A stretch of 36,916 nt of DNA from CALLVY01 sp937899855. GTDB taxonomy: Bacteria > Bacteroidota > Bacteroidia > Chitinophagales > Saprospiraceae. The stretch covers positions 1-36,916 of the forward strand of contig JBCBQC010000065.1 of assembly GCA_039820405.1 (NCBI GenBank), given 5' to 3'. A model generated the notes under the pieces. That model ran no database searches and was not told where the DNA came from. It saw only the letters and a list, made by a program, of their open reading frames with translations. Position numbers and translations under genes: made by a program. Numbering within the stretch: position 1 is the stretch's first letter; each line of letters begins with the position of its first letter. Of the stretch, positions 15,457 to 22,944 are shown piece after piece.

Positions 15457-16137
15457 ATGCTATTCCAAACCCCAAATTGTAAACACGTGAACCCATCTCC
15501 CCCCTTCCTTCCCCATCCCTGGTACCAATCGATCCTTTGGCTGGGTATGATTGTGCTCACCCAAAGCGCCTGCGTCGTCAACCGTTACGTCGCACCTCCC
15601 TTTACGGATGTCGAGAAAATATTAAACCTAAAAACGGGACTGACCGAAGCGGAAGTCAGTGCGATCCTGTTGGTCCCTCCCCACGATGTCGCGCATTCGA
15701 TTGGCGACAGCTCCAAGGTCTTGATCTATAACTACCGACTCAAGGATCGGGCCCTGACCGTTTCGGCCCGCAACCAAAAGTTTATGATCCACAGCAAGGA
15801 TGCCCAGCGCGAGGGGGAGCCCTGGTACGATGACGAGTACCGGGAGGTTTTTCTCTTATTCAAAAAAGATCAGTTGGTGGGTACCTTTGGGGAGCGCTTC
15901 TTCGCGGAAGGCGAATACCTGGAGCTCATCTCCCAACGCATCAGTGCTCAAGCGGGCAGCGCAGCAAATCCCACCCTGGTGTCTCGCGAGGATTTGCTCT
16001 TTGTCGAGCACGTCGCCCATTCCAGGCCCCGAAGAAAGACCAGTGTCGAAGAGGATGAAGCAAATAAAATCAGAAGGCTCTTTTTCGCCGCCATCGGAAC
16101 CGCCTTAGCTTCTCTGATTGTTACGATCGCCGGGTAA
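15457..16137 (+). CDS. BamE/SmpA-like lipoprotein with C-terminal membrane helix
   Basis: A hydrophobic segment ending in a lipobox-like LTQSAC points to a lipoprotein with Cys near residue 39. The start is uncertain: GTG 15436, ATG 15457 (used) or GTG 15487, the last giving the most usual signal length. The following region (VEKILNLKTGLTEAEVSAIL, then YNYRL) resembles the small BamE/SmpA/OmlA fold, in which a short helical pair precedes a strand. A charged C-terminal part ends in a hydrophobic helix (LFFAAIGTALASLIVTIAG), an unusual second membrane anchor for a lipoprotein. The next gene, CsgG-like, starts 57 bases later on the same strand and may be cotranscribed. A precise role is not evident; the BamE similarity is inferred from pattern only. 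Confidence 0.65.
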   Translation: MLFQTPNCKHVNPSPPFLPHPWYQSILWLGMIVLTQSACVVNRYVAPPFTDVEKILNLKTGLTEAEVSAILLVPPHDVAHSIGDSSKVLIYNYRLKDRALTVSARNQKFMIHSKDAQREGEPWYDDEYREVFLLFKKDQLVGTFGERFFAEGEYLELISQRISAQAGSAANPTLVSREDLLFVEHVAHSRPRRKTSVEEDEANKIRRLFFAAIGTALASLIVTIAG

Positions 16138-16194
16138 TTAACTGAGCCTATTTTTCTCACCCAATAGCAAGTACCGCTTAAAAACTGTACCACC

Positions 16195-17112
16195 ATGTTC
16201 CAGCATTTTCCAACCTTCTCCAGGACCTCTCTGTTTCTCCTCCTCTCCCTGATCGCAATGGTTCCACTGTATGGTCAAGACGCGCTCTCCCCCAATCAAC
16301 GCGTGACGGTTTTGCCCTTTTCGCTTTCCTTCGAAGGAGAGGAAGACGTAGCCAATTATCCCAAGATGTTGGCCGAAGTGGTACAGAGTGCCCTTGGCCA
16401 AACCAAGCGCTTCATCGTACTGGAACGGATGAATTTGGACCTGGCCACCGAAGAAATCGATCGCATCTTCAATAGCGAACAATCCGCTTACTTCAATCGC
16501 AGCTCGCAGGACCTCATCCAGGTAGGCAAACTACTCGACGCAAAATACATCTTTACGGGAAACATCTCCAACGTCGCTACCGCCATCAATACCGGTGGCC
16601 TCTACGTGGCCGAATTTGGTTTTACCATCAAGGCCTTTTCCGTAGAAACGGGCAAGGTATACATCACCGAAACCTTTAACATCAGCAGTGGCAAGAGTGG
16701 CCTCAAATTGATTGCGGGAGAAACCTCCAAGCGGGAAGCCCTCAACAAAGCCCTGCAAAATACGGTGGTTCCCATCCAGGAGTTTATCGACAAATACTTT
16801 CCCCTCGAAGCTCACTTCAAACGGGTACACAAAGCCACTAAGGGAGGCGACATTCTGGAGATTGTGATCGATCGGGGTTTTTCCAGTGGCTTGCGGACCA
16901 AGCAAAAATTGAACTTGTGGCTACCCGAAACGGAAGCGACGCAACTGAGCTTGGTGGGGATGGGAAAGATTGGCAGTGTAAAAATTATCGAGCTGGAAAG
17001 CAATTCGGCCATTTGCCGGATAATGGAAGGTCGGGCTGCGCTCCGAGCAGCCATCGAGATCAGCGGCAAGGCCGCCACCGAACACATCCTGCTGCGCAGC
17101 ACGATTGATTGA
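16195..17112 (+). CDS. CsgG/LpoB-like periplasmic protein
   Basis: This 305-residue protein has a Sec signal peptide (SLFLLLSLIAMVPLYGQ) without a lipobox cysteine. Residues about 35-190 follow the CsgG family: VTVLPFS at the first strand, a long amphipathic helix (LAEVVQSALGQTKRFIVLER), the segment GKLLDAKYIFTGNISNV, and a strand pair VAEFGFTIKAFSVETGKVY. The C-terminal 100 residues form an extra beta-rich domain (IVIDRGFSSGLRTKQKLNLW). CsgG relatives form outer-membrane channels or assembly factors, but they are normally lipoproteins; here the anchor is missing, so it is more likely a soluble periplasmic component. It probably forms a unit with the upstream lipoprotein and converges on the EAD/FGE-like gene with only 19 bases between stops. 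Confidence 0.75.
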   Translation: MFQHFPTFSRTSLFLLLSLIAMVPLYGQDALSPNQRVTVLPFSLSFEGEEDVANYPKMLAEVVQSALGQTKRFIVLERMNLDLATEEIDRIFNSEQSAYFNRSSQDLIQVGKLLDAKYIFTGNISNVATAINTGGLYVAEFGFTIKAFSVETGKVYITETFNISSGKSGLKLIAGETSKREALNKALQNTVVPIQEFIDKYFPLEAHFKRVHKATKGGDILEIVIDRGFSSGLRTKQKLNLWLPETEATQLSLVGMGKIGSVKIIELESNSAICRIMEGRAALRAAIEISGKAATEHILLRSTID

Positions 17113-17131
17113 CCCTCCCCCTCCAAGTAAC

Positions 17132-18241
17132 CTATTCGTCAAACACAACTCGGAAGCCAATCGTGGCGGTGCCCATTCCTTCGGGCTGAAAGTTGACGTG
17201 ACCGGGAGCCAGCGCCGGGTGGAAGTCGGACCAACTGCCCCCTTTGACCACTCGCGTACCCGCTGCCCTACCCCGATCCGCACACCACTCCGCCACATTG
17301 CCGCTCATATCAAACAGGCCCAATTCGTTCGCCACCTTTCCCCCCACCGGCTGGGGAGCCTCCAAACGGTGAACGCGCCACCAACCCACCCGCAGCGAAT
17401 CATCCCCCCCACTAAAAGCATAGCCCTTCGTTTGGTCTCCCCCACGCGCCAACCAGGACCACTCCCCCTCCGTCGGCAAACGCCCGCCCACGTATTGGCA
17501 GTACGCCTCCGCATCCCGCCAGGATACCTGCCGCATCGGCTTTGACCACTGGCCCGTATCTACCTTTCCGTGGGGAAAGCGACGCCCCGTCGCCACACAA
17601 AAATTCCAATACTGCTCCACCGTAACTTCGTAGCGGCCCACCCGCAGGGCTTGCCCCGCCAACTCCAGCCGAACCGCCCGGGAAAATTCGTCCCCCTTCG
17701 CAGCGGCTACTCGCTCGGAAGTTTCGCTCGGTACACCTTGTGGGACCACCACCTCGACCGCCGCAGCGGGCCCGGAGGTCACCGCGGGCGATTGCACCGT
17801 AGTGGAAGAAGAAGGGTCGGGGCCACTAGTCAAACCCGGAGGAGGTGGAGCGGGGTTGGTATGTACCGTTTGCTCGGCACCTTCCGAAGACCCAGCCCAC
17901 CACCAGAGCCCAACTGTCAAAAGTGGGACGAGCAGAAGGAAGAACCAAAGCCCGTAGCCAGGTTTGGCCTTCGTAGCCGCTCGGTCGGATGCGTTCGCCT
18001 CCAACTCATCAATCAAGCGAGATAAGGCCTGGTTGATTTGGGCCACGGTATCTTCGTGTGCCTCCAAAGTCTGTAAGCCCAGGCTAAAATTTCGCGAACT
18101 CGCCTGCAGACGTCCCGACAGCACCAGCGTCATTTCGCGATGATGGGGATCGTTCATCACTTCGGGCGCTTCGAGCAAACTTTCGATCAATTGGCTCGTC
18201 TTGCCAGCCACGATGTATTGCCGCCATTGCTTGTAGACCAT
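17132..18241 (-). CDS. EAD-like / transmembrane / FGE-sulfatase-fold protein lacking active-site cysteines
   Basis: This 369-residue protein has three parts. Residues about 4-82 are helical (VAGKTSQLIESLLEAPE, MTLVLSGRLQASSRN, INQALSRLIDELEA), resembling the effector-associated domain 11 pattern seen in Bacteroidota and cyanobacterial conflict and signalling proteins. A membrane helix follows (about 98-115), then a Pro/Ser/Thr linker. Residues 191-369 form an SUMF1/formylglycine-generating-enzyme (C-type lectin) fold: GRYEVTVEQYWNFC, RLPTEGEWSWLARGG, GLFDMSGNVAEWC, VVKGGSW and GFRVV. After GGSW a true FGE has catalytic cysteines; here the residues are Ser-Asp-Phe-His, so the domain probably binds rather than oxidises. 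The EAD would lie in the cytoplasm and the lectin-like fold outside. The EAD call is inferred from pattern. Confidence 0.78.
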   Translation of the reverse strand: MVYKQWRQYIVAGKTSQLIESLLEAPEVMNDPHHREMTLVLSGRLQASSRNFSLGLQTLEAHEDTVAQINQALSRLIDELEANASDRAATKAKPGYGLWFFLLLVPLLTVGLWWWAGSSEGAEQTVHTNPAPPPPGLTSGPDPSSSTTVQSPAVTSGPAAAVEVVVPQGVPSETSERVAAAKGDEFSRAVRLELAGQALRVGRYEVTVEQYWNFCVATGRRFPHGKVDTGQWSKPMRQVSWRDAEAYCQYVGGRLPTEGEWSWLARGGDQTKGYAFSGGDDSLRVGWWRVHRLEAPQPVGGKVANELGLFDMSGNVAEWCADRGRAAGTRVVKGGSWSDFHPALAPGHVNFQPEGMGTATIGFRVVFDE

Positions 18242-18279
18242 AGGGTAGAAACTAAACTGGGATAAGAAATCTCAGCAAA

Positions 18280-18315
18280 TGAAGATAGCAAATAAATGCT
18301 AGTGGTTGGCAAAAA
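18280..18315 (-). promoter_or_regulatory. Promoter-like -33/-7 pair for the EAD/FGE-like gene
   Basis: On the minus strand a TTTTTG (18310-18315) is followed after 22 bases by TATCTTCA (18280-18287), two mismatches from the Bacteroidota TAnnTTTG box. The start codon lies 38 bases further on. Confidence 0.35.
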
Positions 18316-18330
18316 CTTGTGCCTCCTCGC

Positions 18331-19764
18331 TCAATCAAAGGGGACCGGATCCAGTACCAGTCGCTTGACCTTAACCTCCTCCCCTTGGAAAAAACGCAGC
18401 ACCAGATCCCCCACGAGGGGGGAAGCCATGTACAGGTCATGCCCCGCATTTTCGATGATGACGTGACGGCCCCGTTGGAACTGCTCCGCTAGCTCTCGCC
18501 CGGATTGGAGGTAGGTCCGGCCGTCCAGTGAACCACTCAGGAGCAGCGCCTCTACTTGGTTGGTAGACATCGTGCGGAAGGCTTCCGGCAGCGGGGGGAG
18601 GTCGACCGTGGTCATCCACTCGTAGAGGAGAAAGTTGATCCCGCTGCCCAAGATCGTCCGGTCGATTTGTTGTTCTACTTGGGCCCGGCGCTCCTCGGAG
18701 ATGCCGCTTTGTAAATCCATGGCCACCGGCATGGGGCGAACGCGGTTGAGGATATAGCGTTTCATGACCATCACGTCGGGAGCCACCTCCGAAAAATCAC
18801 CGGCGTACATTTGCTCGTAGAGTTGGGGCAGCTTTTTGGAGTCCTTGGGGTTTTTGAGGTAGAAGGTCGCCACGGCCTGTTGCAATTCAAAATTGGAGAT
18901 GCCAACGGTATCGATTTGACCGCGACGGTTTTTGTAGGTAGCTACGACTGCTTGCGCTTTTAATCGCTGGTGGACGGTATTTATCTTTTCCCACAGGTCG
19001 GGATATTTTTTGGATGTTCCGTAGTTGTCCTTAGCCAGGTCGGACAATTGGCGTACAAAATCTTCCGTATCCTGTGGGAGCTTGATGGTTTCGTAGGGGC
19101 CTTCCAGGCTGGCCAGCACTACCTTGTCGAGACGGTCTTCAAACAGCCGGATGTACTCAAAGGCCAGATGAGACCCGTAGCTGATGCCCCACAACGACAT
19201 TTTGTCGACCCCCAGCGCTCGCCGGAGGGCTTCCAGGTCGCGGGCGCTTTCGGTGGTGTTGTAGGCGGCTAAATTGACCTTTTCACTTTCCCAGAAAGCC
19301 TGGCATTTGGCGATGTTTTCGGTACTGATTTGGAGGTAGGTTTCGCGGTCGGTGGGTACGGCGAGTTCGAAGGCAGCGCGGTGCGGACAATTCGGAAGTT
19401 GGTGCGACAGTCCCGTCCCCCGCTGGTCGAAAGCGATCACATCGGCAACCGCTCGCAGTTGCATAAACAAGGGAAAGCGCCACCCCTTGGCCGTTGCCGT
19501 CCCGGAGCCACCGGGGCCGCCCGCTAGGTAAACGATGGGGGGCCCGGGCTGGGGGTTGGTGCTTTTAAAACGGACAAAAGTCAATTCGATGGAGTCCGAG
19601 ATTTCCCCCGTACGATCCTCCGGGACCCAGAACTTGCCCAACTCCGCCGGGATGGTATCCGCAGCGCGGGAGATGAATTCGTAGGCTTCGATCCGTAGGT
19701 TTTGCCCGGCGAGTTGGGGGCCCAGCCCGAGGCAGAGCAGGAGGAAAAATAGTGGCGTTTTCAT
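18331..19764 (-). CDS. Secreted S33-type alpha/beta hydrolase (aminopeptidase-like)
   Basis: This 477-residue protein has a signal peptide (FFLLLCLGLGPQLAGQ). An alpha/beta-hydrolase fold follows with the oxyanion segment VYLAGGPGGSG, the strand VIAFDQRGTGLS, the nucleophile elbow GISYGS (Ser195), the acidic residue in LLLSGSLDGRT and the catalytic His in IENAGHDLY. Length, the GGPGGSG and DQRGTGLS motifs, and the cap region between 215 and 400 fit the tripeptidyl or prolyl aminopeptidase (TAP/S33) family that releases N-terminal residues from peptides in the periplasm. Esterase activity remains possible. It is divergent from the methyltransferase gene, with promoter-like boxes facing each way in the 115-base gap. 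Confidence 0.88.
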   Translation of the reverse strand: MKTPLFFLLLCLGLGPQLAGQNLRIEAYEFISRAADTIPAELGKFWVPEDRTGEISDSIELTFVRFKSTNPQPGPPIVYLAGGPGGSGTATAKGWRFPLFMQLRAVADVIAFDQRGTGLSHQLPNCPHRAAFELAVPTDRETYLQISTENIAKCQAFWESEKVNLAAYNTTESARDLEALRRALGVDKMSLWGISYGSHLAFEYIRLFEDRLDKVVLASLEGPYETIKLPQDTEDFVRQLSDLAKDNYGTSKKYPDLWEKINTVHQRLKAQAVVATYKNRRGQIDTVGISNFELQQAVATFYLKNPKDSKKLPQLYEQMYAGDFSEVAPDVMVMKRYILNRVRPMPVAMDLQSGISEERRAQVEQQIDRTILGSGINFLLYEWMTTVDLPPLPEAFRTMSTNQVEALLLSGSLDGRTYLQSGRELAEQFQRGRHVIIENAGHDLYMASPLVGDLVLRFFQGEEVKVKRLVLDPVPFD

Positions 19765-19788
19765 AATCTTGGTTTTTACTTCTTCTCC

Positions 19789-19796
19789 TAAATATA
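19789..19796 (-). promoter_or_regulatory. Promoter -7-like box for the hydrolase gene
   Basis: TATATTTA on the minus strand differs from the Bacteroidota TAnnTTTG box at the last base and lies 24 bases upstream of the ATG at 19764. No clear -33 element is visible. Confidence 0.35.
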
Positions 19797-19830
19797 AGCA
19801 ATCCAGACCAGATTGGCCTTTGCGGGAGCG

Positions 19831-19863
19831 TTTCGAAAGGGCGGAGAGTTTTTCTTATCTTTG
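19831..19863 (+). promoter_or_regulatory. Bacteroidota-type promoter for the methyltransferase gene
   Basis: TATCTTTG at 19856-19863 matches the -7 consensus TAnnTTTG exactly. TTTC at 19831-19834, one mismatch from the -33 TTTG, lies 21 bases before it. The start codon at 19880 would leave a leader of about 10 bases. Confidence 0.6.
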
Positions 19864-19879
19864 AAATCAAAAATACCCC

Positions 19880-20488
19880 ATGAATGTAGCGGGCAGTGCG
19901 GGTTACGCAAAAGGCCTCGACCGGTTTATCGCGGGTACCCAAGCGATCTCCTTCGAACGCTTGCACCGACATTTTCTGGCCTTTATCCCCCGGCAACGGG
20001 CAAACCTCCTTGATCTGGGAGCAGGTATCGGGCGGGATGCCGTGGAGCTGGCACAACGAGGGCATCGGGTAACCGCCGTCGAGCCCCTGGCAGAATTTAG
20101 GGCTACGGGGAGCCAGCTGTACCCCCACCCCGATCTCCACTGGGTCGATGATGCCCTACCCGACCTCCAGCACCTCGAAGCCGCCACCGGGACCTTCGAC
20201 TTTGTCCTCTCCTCCGGGGTTTGGCACCACCTAAGCCCAGCCCAGCAAACCGCCGCCATCCAGCGCGTTGCCACGCTACTCCGACCCGCCGCCACCTTTG
20301 CCCTCTCGCTGCGACGGGGCCCCGCCGGCTTGGGCCACCACTGCCACCCCACGCAGGTCCCAGCTTGTATCCAGGCAGCCCAGGAGAGTGGCCTAGCTAC
20401 CGTATTCCGCTTGGACAACCAAGCCAGTCTGATGTCCCACAAAGTAGGCGTACGCTGGGCCTTTTTGGTCTTTCAAAAACGGAGTTGA
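19880..20488 (+). CDS. Class I SAM-dependent methyltransferase
   Basis: This 202-residue cytoplasmic protein has a Rossmann-type motif I (LLDLGAGIGRDAVELA, residues 43-58), an acidic residue at the end of the second strand (VTAVEPLAEF), motif IV-like FDFVLSSGVWHHLSP and the post-motif segment LLRPAATFALSLRRGP. These define a class I (UbiE/Methyltransf_11/25-like) enzyme; the substrate cannot be read. The ATG at 19880 follows a well-matched promoter and gives the family's normal N-terminal helix before motif I. The last 90 bases overlap the end of a possible antisense gene (20397-20690). Confidence 0.9.
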   Translation: MNVAGSAGYAKGLDRFIAGTQAISFERLHRHFLAFIPRQRANLLDLGAGIGRDAVELAQRGHRVTAVEPLAEFRATGSQLYPHPDLHWVDDALPDLQHLEAATGTFDFVLSSGVWHHLSPAQQTAAIQRVATLLRPAATFALSLRRGPAGLGHHCHPTQVPACIQAAQESGLATVFRLDNQASLMSHKVGVRWAFLVFQKRS

Positions 20489-20690
20489 GCACCACGTCCT
20501 GTCCCGCTACCAACTTGGGCAAGGCCTCCCGAAATTCGAGGGGCGCGATGGAGACCCACACCTGCCAATGGGAAGCAGACTGCGACGTCGTTTCCCAGGC
20601 CACTCGCAACAAAGCGGGAGACGGGAGCCAGGTCCGATCCACGAGGTAGAAGTGTTCGAACGCCAGGACCCGGTGCTCCGGAGGGCCCAC
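20397..20690 (-). CDS. Possible 97-residue protein translationally coupled to the GH47 gene
   Basis: A GTG start at 20690-20688 overlaps the TAG stop of the upstream GH47-like gene by one base (TAGTG), the arrangement of translational coupling. The predicted peptide reads like a folded domain for about 70 residues (HRVLAFEHFYLVDRTWLP, ASHWQVWVSIAPLEF, LPKLVAGQDVVLNSVFE), then a basic tail that runs antisense to the end of the methyltransferase gene. No signal peptide or family was recognised. Without this frame, 20489-20690 would hold nothing. It could also be a chance frame or the degraded extension of the neighbouring gene. Confidence 0.4.
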   Translation of the reverse strand: MGPPEHRVLAFEHFYLVDRTWLPSPALLRVAWETTSQSASHWQVWVSIAPLEFREALPKLVAGQDVVLNSVFERPKRPSVRLLCGTSDWLGCPSGIR

Positions 20691-22132
20691 TATTCCATAC
20701 CCAAGTAGATTTTGGCTTTTTCGGGATCAAAATGACTTCTTTTAAAAGGATGGGCCTCGGTATTGAACACGTAATCGCTCAGGGCAAATTCCTCGCGATC
20801 CACCACGGCGAGGTAAAAATATTTGAGCGTCTCGGCAAAGAAATACGTCGCCAGATAATCTTTGGCCTGCATGGTGCGAACGTCCTTCACCGCGTGGAAA
20901 GCCACCTCGTTGCGACAGCACTGTTTGATGTCTCGCCAGTAGCGGTACAACATCCGCAGGTATTTGTCATTGCCAGTAATTTGGTGTAGGTAGTAGGCCG
21001 ATTCCATGATCTCGGGATTCAACTCCGAGTTGGCGTATTCCACCGAGTCGCGGTCGTAGAGGTACCGCGTGGGCAGTAAGCCGTATTTTGCCCACAACCA
21101 ATCCCAGGTGGCCATGTTTTGTTCCGCATTGTCCAGATCACCGTGCAGGGCTTGGACGGCGGGAAAAAAGGCATCGTAGAGGGACACCGATCTTTTGACC
21201 ACCTCCCCACTGTGCTGATTGACGCAGCGGTAAAAACGGCGGCCTTCGTAATCCTCCGCCAGGTGGGTATTGATCTTATCCAAGCTGTAAGTCCAGATTT
21301 CCTCGATCTCGGGATCGGAAAAAAGCAAGTTGCTTTTGAAAAGGTATTCGTAGTAAGAGTCGACCCCCGCCTGCAGGTAATGCCAGTCGTTGGTCCACTG
21401 TCCGGTCTCTACGTCGATGAAGTCCCCCGGCAAGCCAATATCCGACTTGCGGTCAAAGATCGCCCGGCTCGCTTTTTTGGCCGCCCGGTAGTACTTGGGG
21501 TCCTGGGCGTAATAGCTGAGGATGCCAAACTCCAGCAGGTAGGTCGCCGCCTGGGCCACGTTTACCACCTGACCTTTGCCTTCCCCGCGATTGCCCGCCG
21601 TCTCACCGCTGCGCAAATTGACGGAATGGTAGGGAATCCCGGTGGGGGAGTCGAAGGCGGGTAGGAGGCGATCCCCAAAGTCGATCACCTTGGCGAGAAT
21701 GGCGGGATTCTGCGTCCGATCGTACATGGCCAACAAGCCCCCCAGAATGCGAATGTTGACCTCGAATACCTGGACAAAGACGTCCTGATCCCAATCCTTG
21801 GATAGGGCGTAGCGTTCGACCTCGGCCGCCGCTTCGTCAAAGCCCATTACGGCCAGGGTGCTGTAGGCATCAAAGGGGGAGATGCCGAGGGACTCCTCGT
21901 ACCAGTTGTAGCCTTGCTTGGAGAGGGGCAGCAGCACGTCGTAGCCCCAGGCGTACTCGCGGTAGGCCTGCCAGGCGCGCCAGGTTTCCGCCTTGATCTC
22001 TTCGGCATCGTAGGGCACAAGCGTATCCGCAGCTACCGATGGCTCGGGCTGGGCCGTCGTATCCGCTGGTGGCGGGGCATTGCAGGCTAGGACGAAGAGC
22101 AGCAGACTCCAATAATAAGCGTACTTTTTCAT
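20690..22132 (-). CDS. GH47 alpha-1,2-mannosidase-like lipoprotein
   Basis: This 480-residue protein begins with a lipoprotein signal (SLLLFVLAC, Cys17) and so is anchored in the cell envelope. The mature domain shows the (alpha/alpha)7 glycoside hydrolase family 47 signature in order: AYREYAWGYDVLLPLS, DAYSTLAVMGF, VFEVNIRILGGLLAMY, AFDSPTGIPYHSVN, GVDSYYEYLFKS, NPEIMESAYYLHQITG and, near the end, VFNTEAHPF, whose Thr coordinates calcium in the family. All signature blocks are present, so it is probably an active exo-mannosidase acting on alpha-1,2-linked mannose from eukaryotic-type glycans. Family members are better known from the eukaryotic ER and Golgi. No SusC/D pair is adjacent. A possible small gene is coupled to its stop. 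Confidence 0.88.
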   Translation of the reverse strand: MKKYAYYWSLLLFVLACNAPPPADTTAQPEPSVAADTLVPYDAEEIKAETWRAWQAYREYAWGYDVLLPLSKQGYNWYEESLGISPFDAYSTLAVMGFDEAAAEVERYALSKDWDQDVFVQVFEVNIRILGGLLAMYDRTQNPAILAKVIDFGDRLLPAFDSPTGIPYHSVNLRSGETAGNRGEGKGQVVNVAQAATYLLEFGILSYYAQDPKYYRAAKKASRAIFDRKSDIGLPGDFIDVETGQWTNDWHYLQAGVDSYYEYLFKSNLLFSDPEIEEIWTYSLDKINTHLAEDYEGRRFYRCVNQHSGEVVKRSVSLYDAFFPAVQALHGDLDNAEQNMATWDWLWAKYGLLPTRYLYDRDSVEYANSELNPEIMESAYYLHQITGNDKYLRMLYRYWRDIKQCCRNEVAFHAVKDVRTMQAKDYLATYFFAETLKYFYLAVVDREEFALSDYVFNTEAHPFKRSHFDPEKAKIYLGME

Positions 22133-22371
22133 GGGCTATCGTTTTGTGGCTGCTTAAGGTAACAACAAAATGTCCCATTTTAATGCTCCGGGGTAAAATT
22201 CTGATTCGAATGCTGGAACGTACTTTACTACACTACCGCGGGGGAGAGGTTTGGTCAATGGTGATTTTACCAGCAAGGCGCTCGGATGCATCCGGTGGCG
22301 GAAAGGCTATTGGGGGCAAAGCGGGGGCTGCTTGGCTCCGTTCGGGCAGGGCAGCTCCAGGGCTAATCGAA

Positions 22372-22839
22372 CTAGCGCATTTGGGCCTCCGCTTCCCGCT
22401 TCAGGTCGGCGGTAAACTGCTCGAAGGATTCGTCGAAGGGAGGAATCTTGCTGGCGAAGAGGGGAAACATCAGGCCCCCAATTTTCTCGGTCATGGTGAA
22501 GCGCAGTCCCGATTCCTGGACTTTCAGGAGGTAGGTCCGTTGGCCCAAACCATCGCCCCAAACCAGCTTTTGCTGGGGAATCCATTCCTTGACCTTGAGT
22601 TTGAAAGTTCGGCTTGGATCGAGGGTGCTCTTGAGTTGGATTTTTTCCCCCAATCCAATCTGGCCTTCGATCGACACGATGGTGGAATTCCAGCGCGCGT
22701 AGTCGGCGGCGGTGGTGAGGAGGGTCCAGACCGTGGCGGCGTCGGCGGCGATGTGCTGGTGGATGGTGGTGCTGCGGCTAAAGGTCTTTTTGACGGTGCT
22801 GGCTACTCCGGCTTGCGCTGTAGCGGATAAATGGGTCAT
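22372..22839 (-). CDS. SRPBCC (START-like) family protein
   Basis: This 155-residue protein has the helix-grip layout of SRPBCC/polyketide-cyclase-like proteins: first strand with STTIHQHIAADAATVWTLLT, then DYARWNSTIVSIEGQ, a middle strand set (KLKVKEWIPQQKLVWGDG), and a long C-terminal helix (FEQFTADLKREAEAQM). These proteins hold a hydrophobic ligand in a deep cavity; no catalytic residues are evident. There is no signal peptide. A TACATTTA box 27 bases upstream suggests its own promoter. About 240 bases downstream (22133-22371) carry no recognisable gene or strong hairpin. Confidence 0.85.
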   Translation of the reverse strand: MTHLSATAQAGVASTVKKTFSRSTTIHQHIAADAATVWTLLTTAADYARWNSTIVSIEGQIGLGEKIQLKSTLDPSRTFKLKVKEWIPQQKLVWGDGLGQRTYLLKVQESGLRFTMTEKIGGLMFPLFASKIPPFDESFEQFTADLKREAEAQMR

Positions 22840-22865
22840 GATGAATAAGATTAGGTTGTACCTTA

Positions 22866-22873
22866 TAAATGTA
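22866..22873 (-). promoter_or_regulatory. Promoter -7-like box for the SRPBCC gene
   Basis: TACATTTA on the minus strand is one base from TAnnTTTG and lies 27 bases before the ATG at 22839, directly after the terminator of the preceding gene. Confidence 0.35.
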
Positions 22874-22875
22874 AA

Positions 22876-22910
22876 ATAAAAAAGGCAGACCAGAGTATCC
22901 GGTCCGCCTT
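22876..22910 (-). terminator. Rho-independent terminator of the repeat lipoprotein gene
   Basis: Read on the minus strand, AAGGCGGACC and GGTCTGCCTT form a 10-base stem with one mismatch around a 9-base loop, followed by a run of T. It lies 35 bases after the stop of the gene at 22945. Confidence 0.8.
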
Positions 22911-22944
22911 GAGTGTATTTATGGAGGTGTTCCTCAGCATGCGA

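Noticed and set aside
17132..18241. Diversity-generating retroelement target protein
   Set aside because: The FGE/C-type-lectin fold is typical of such targets, but there is no reverse transcriptase, template repeat or accessory gene in the window, and no near-identical repeat of the gene's 3' end was seen.
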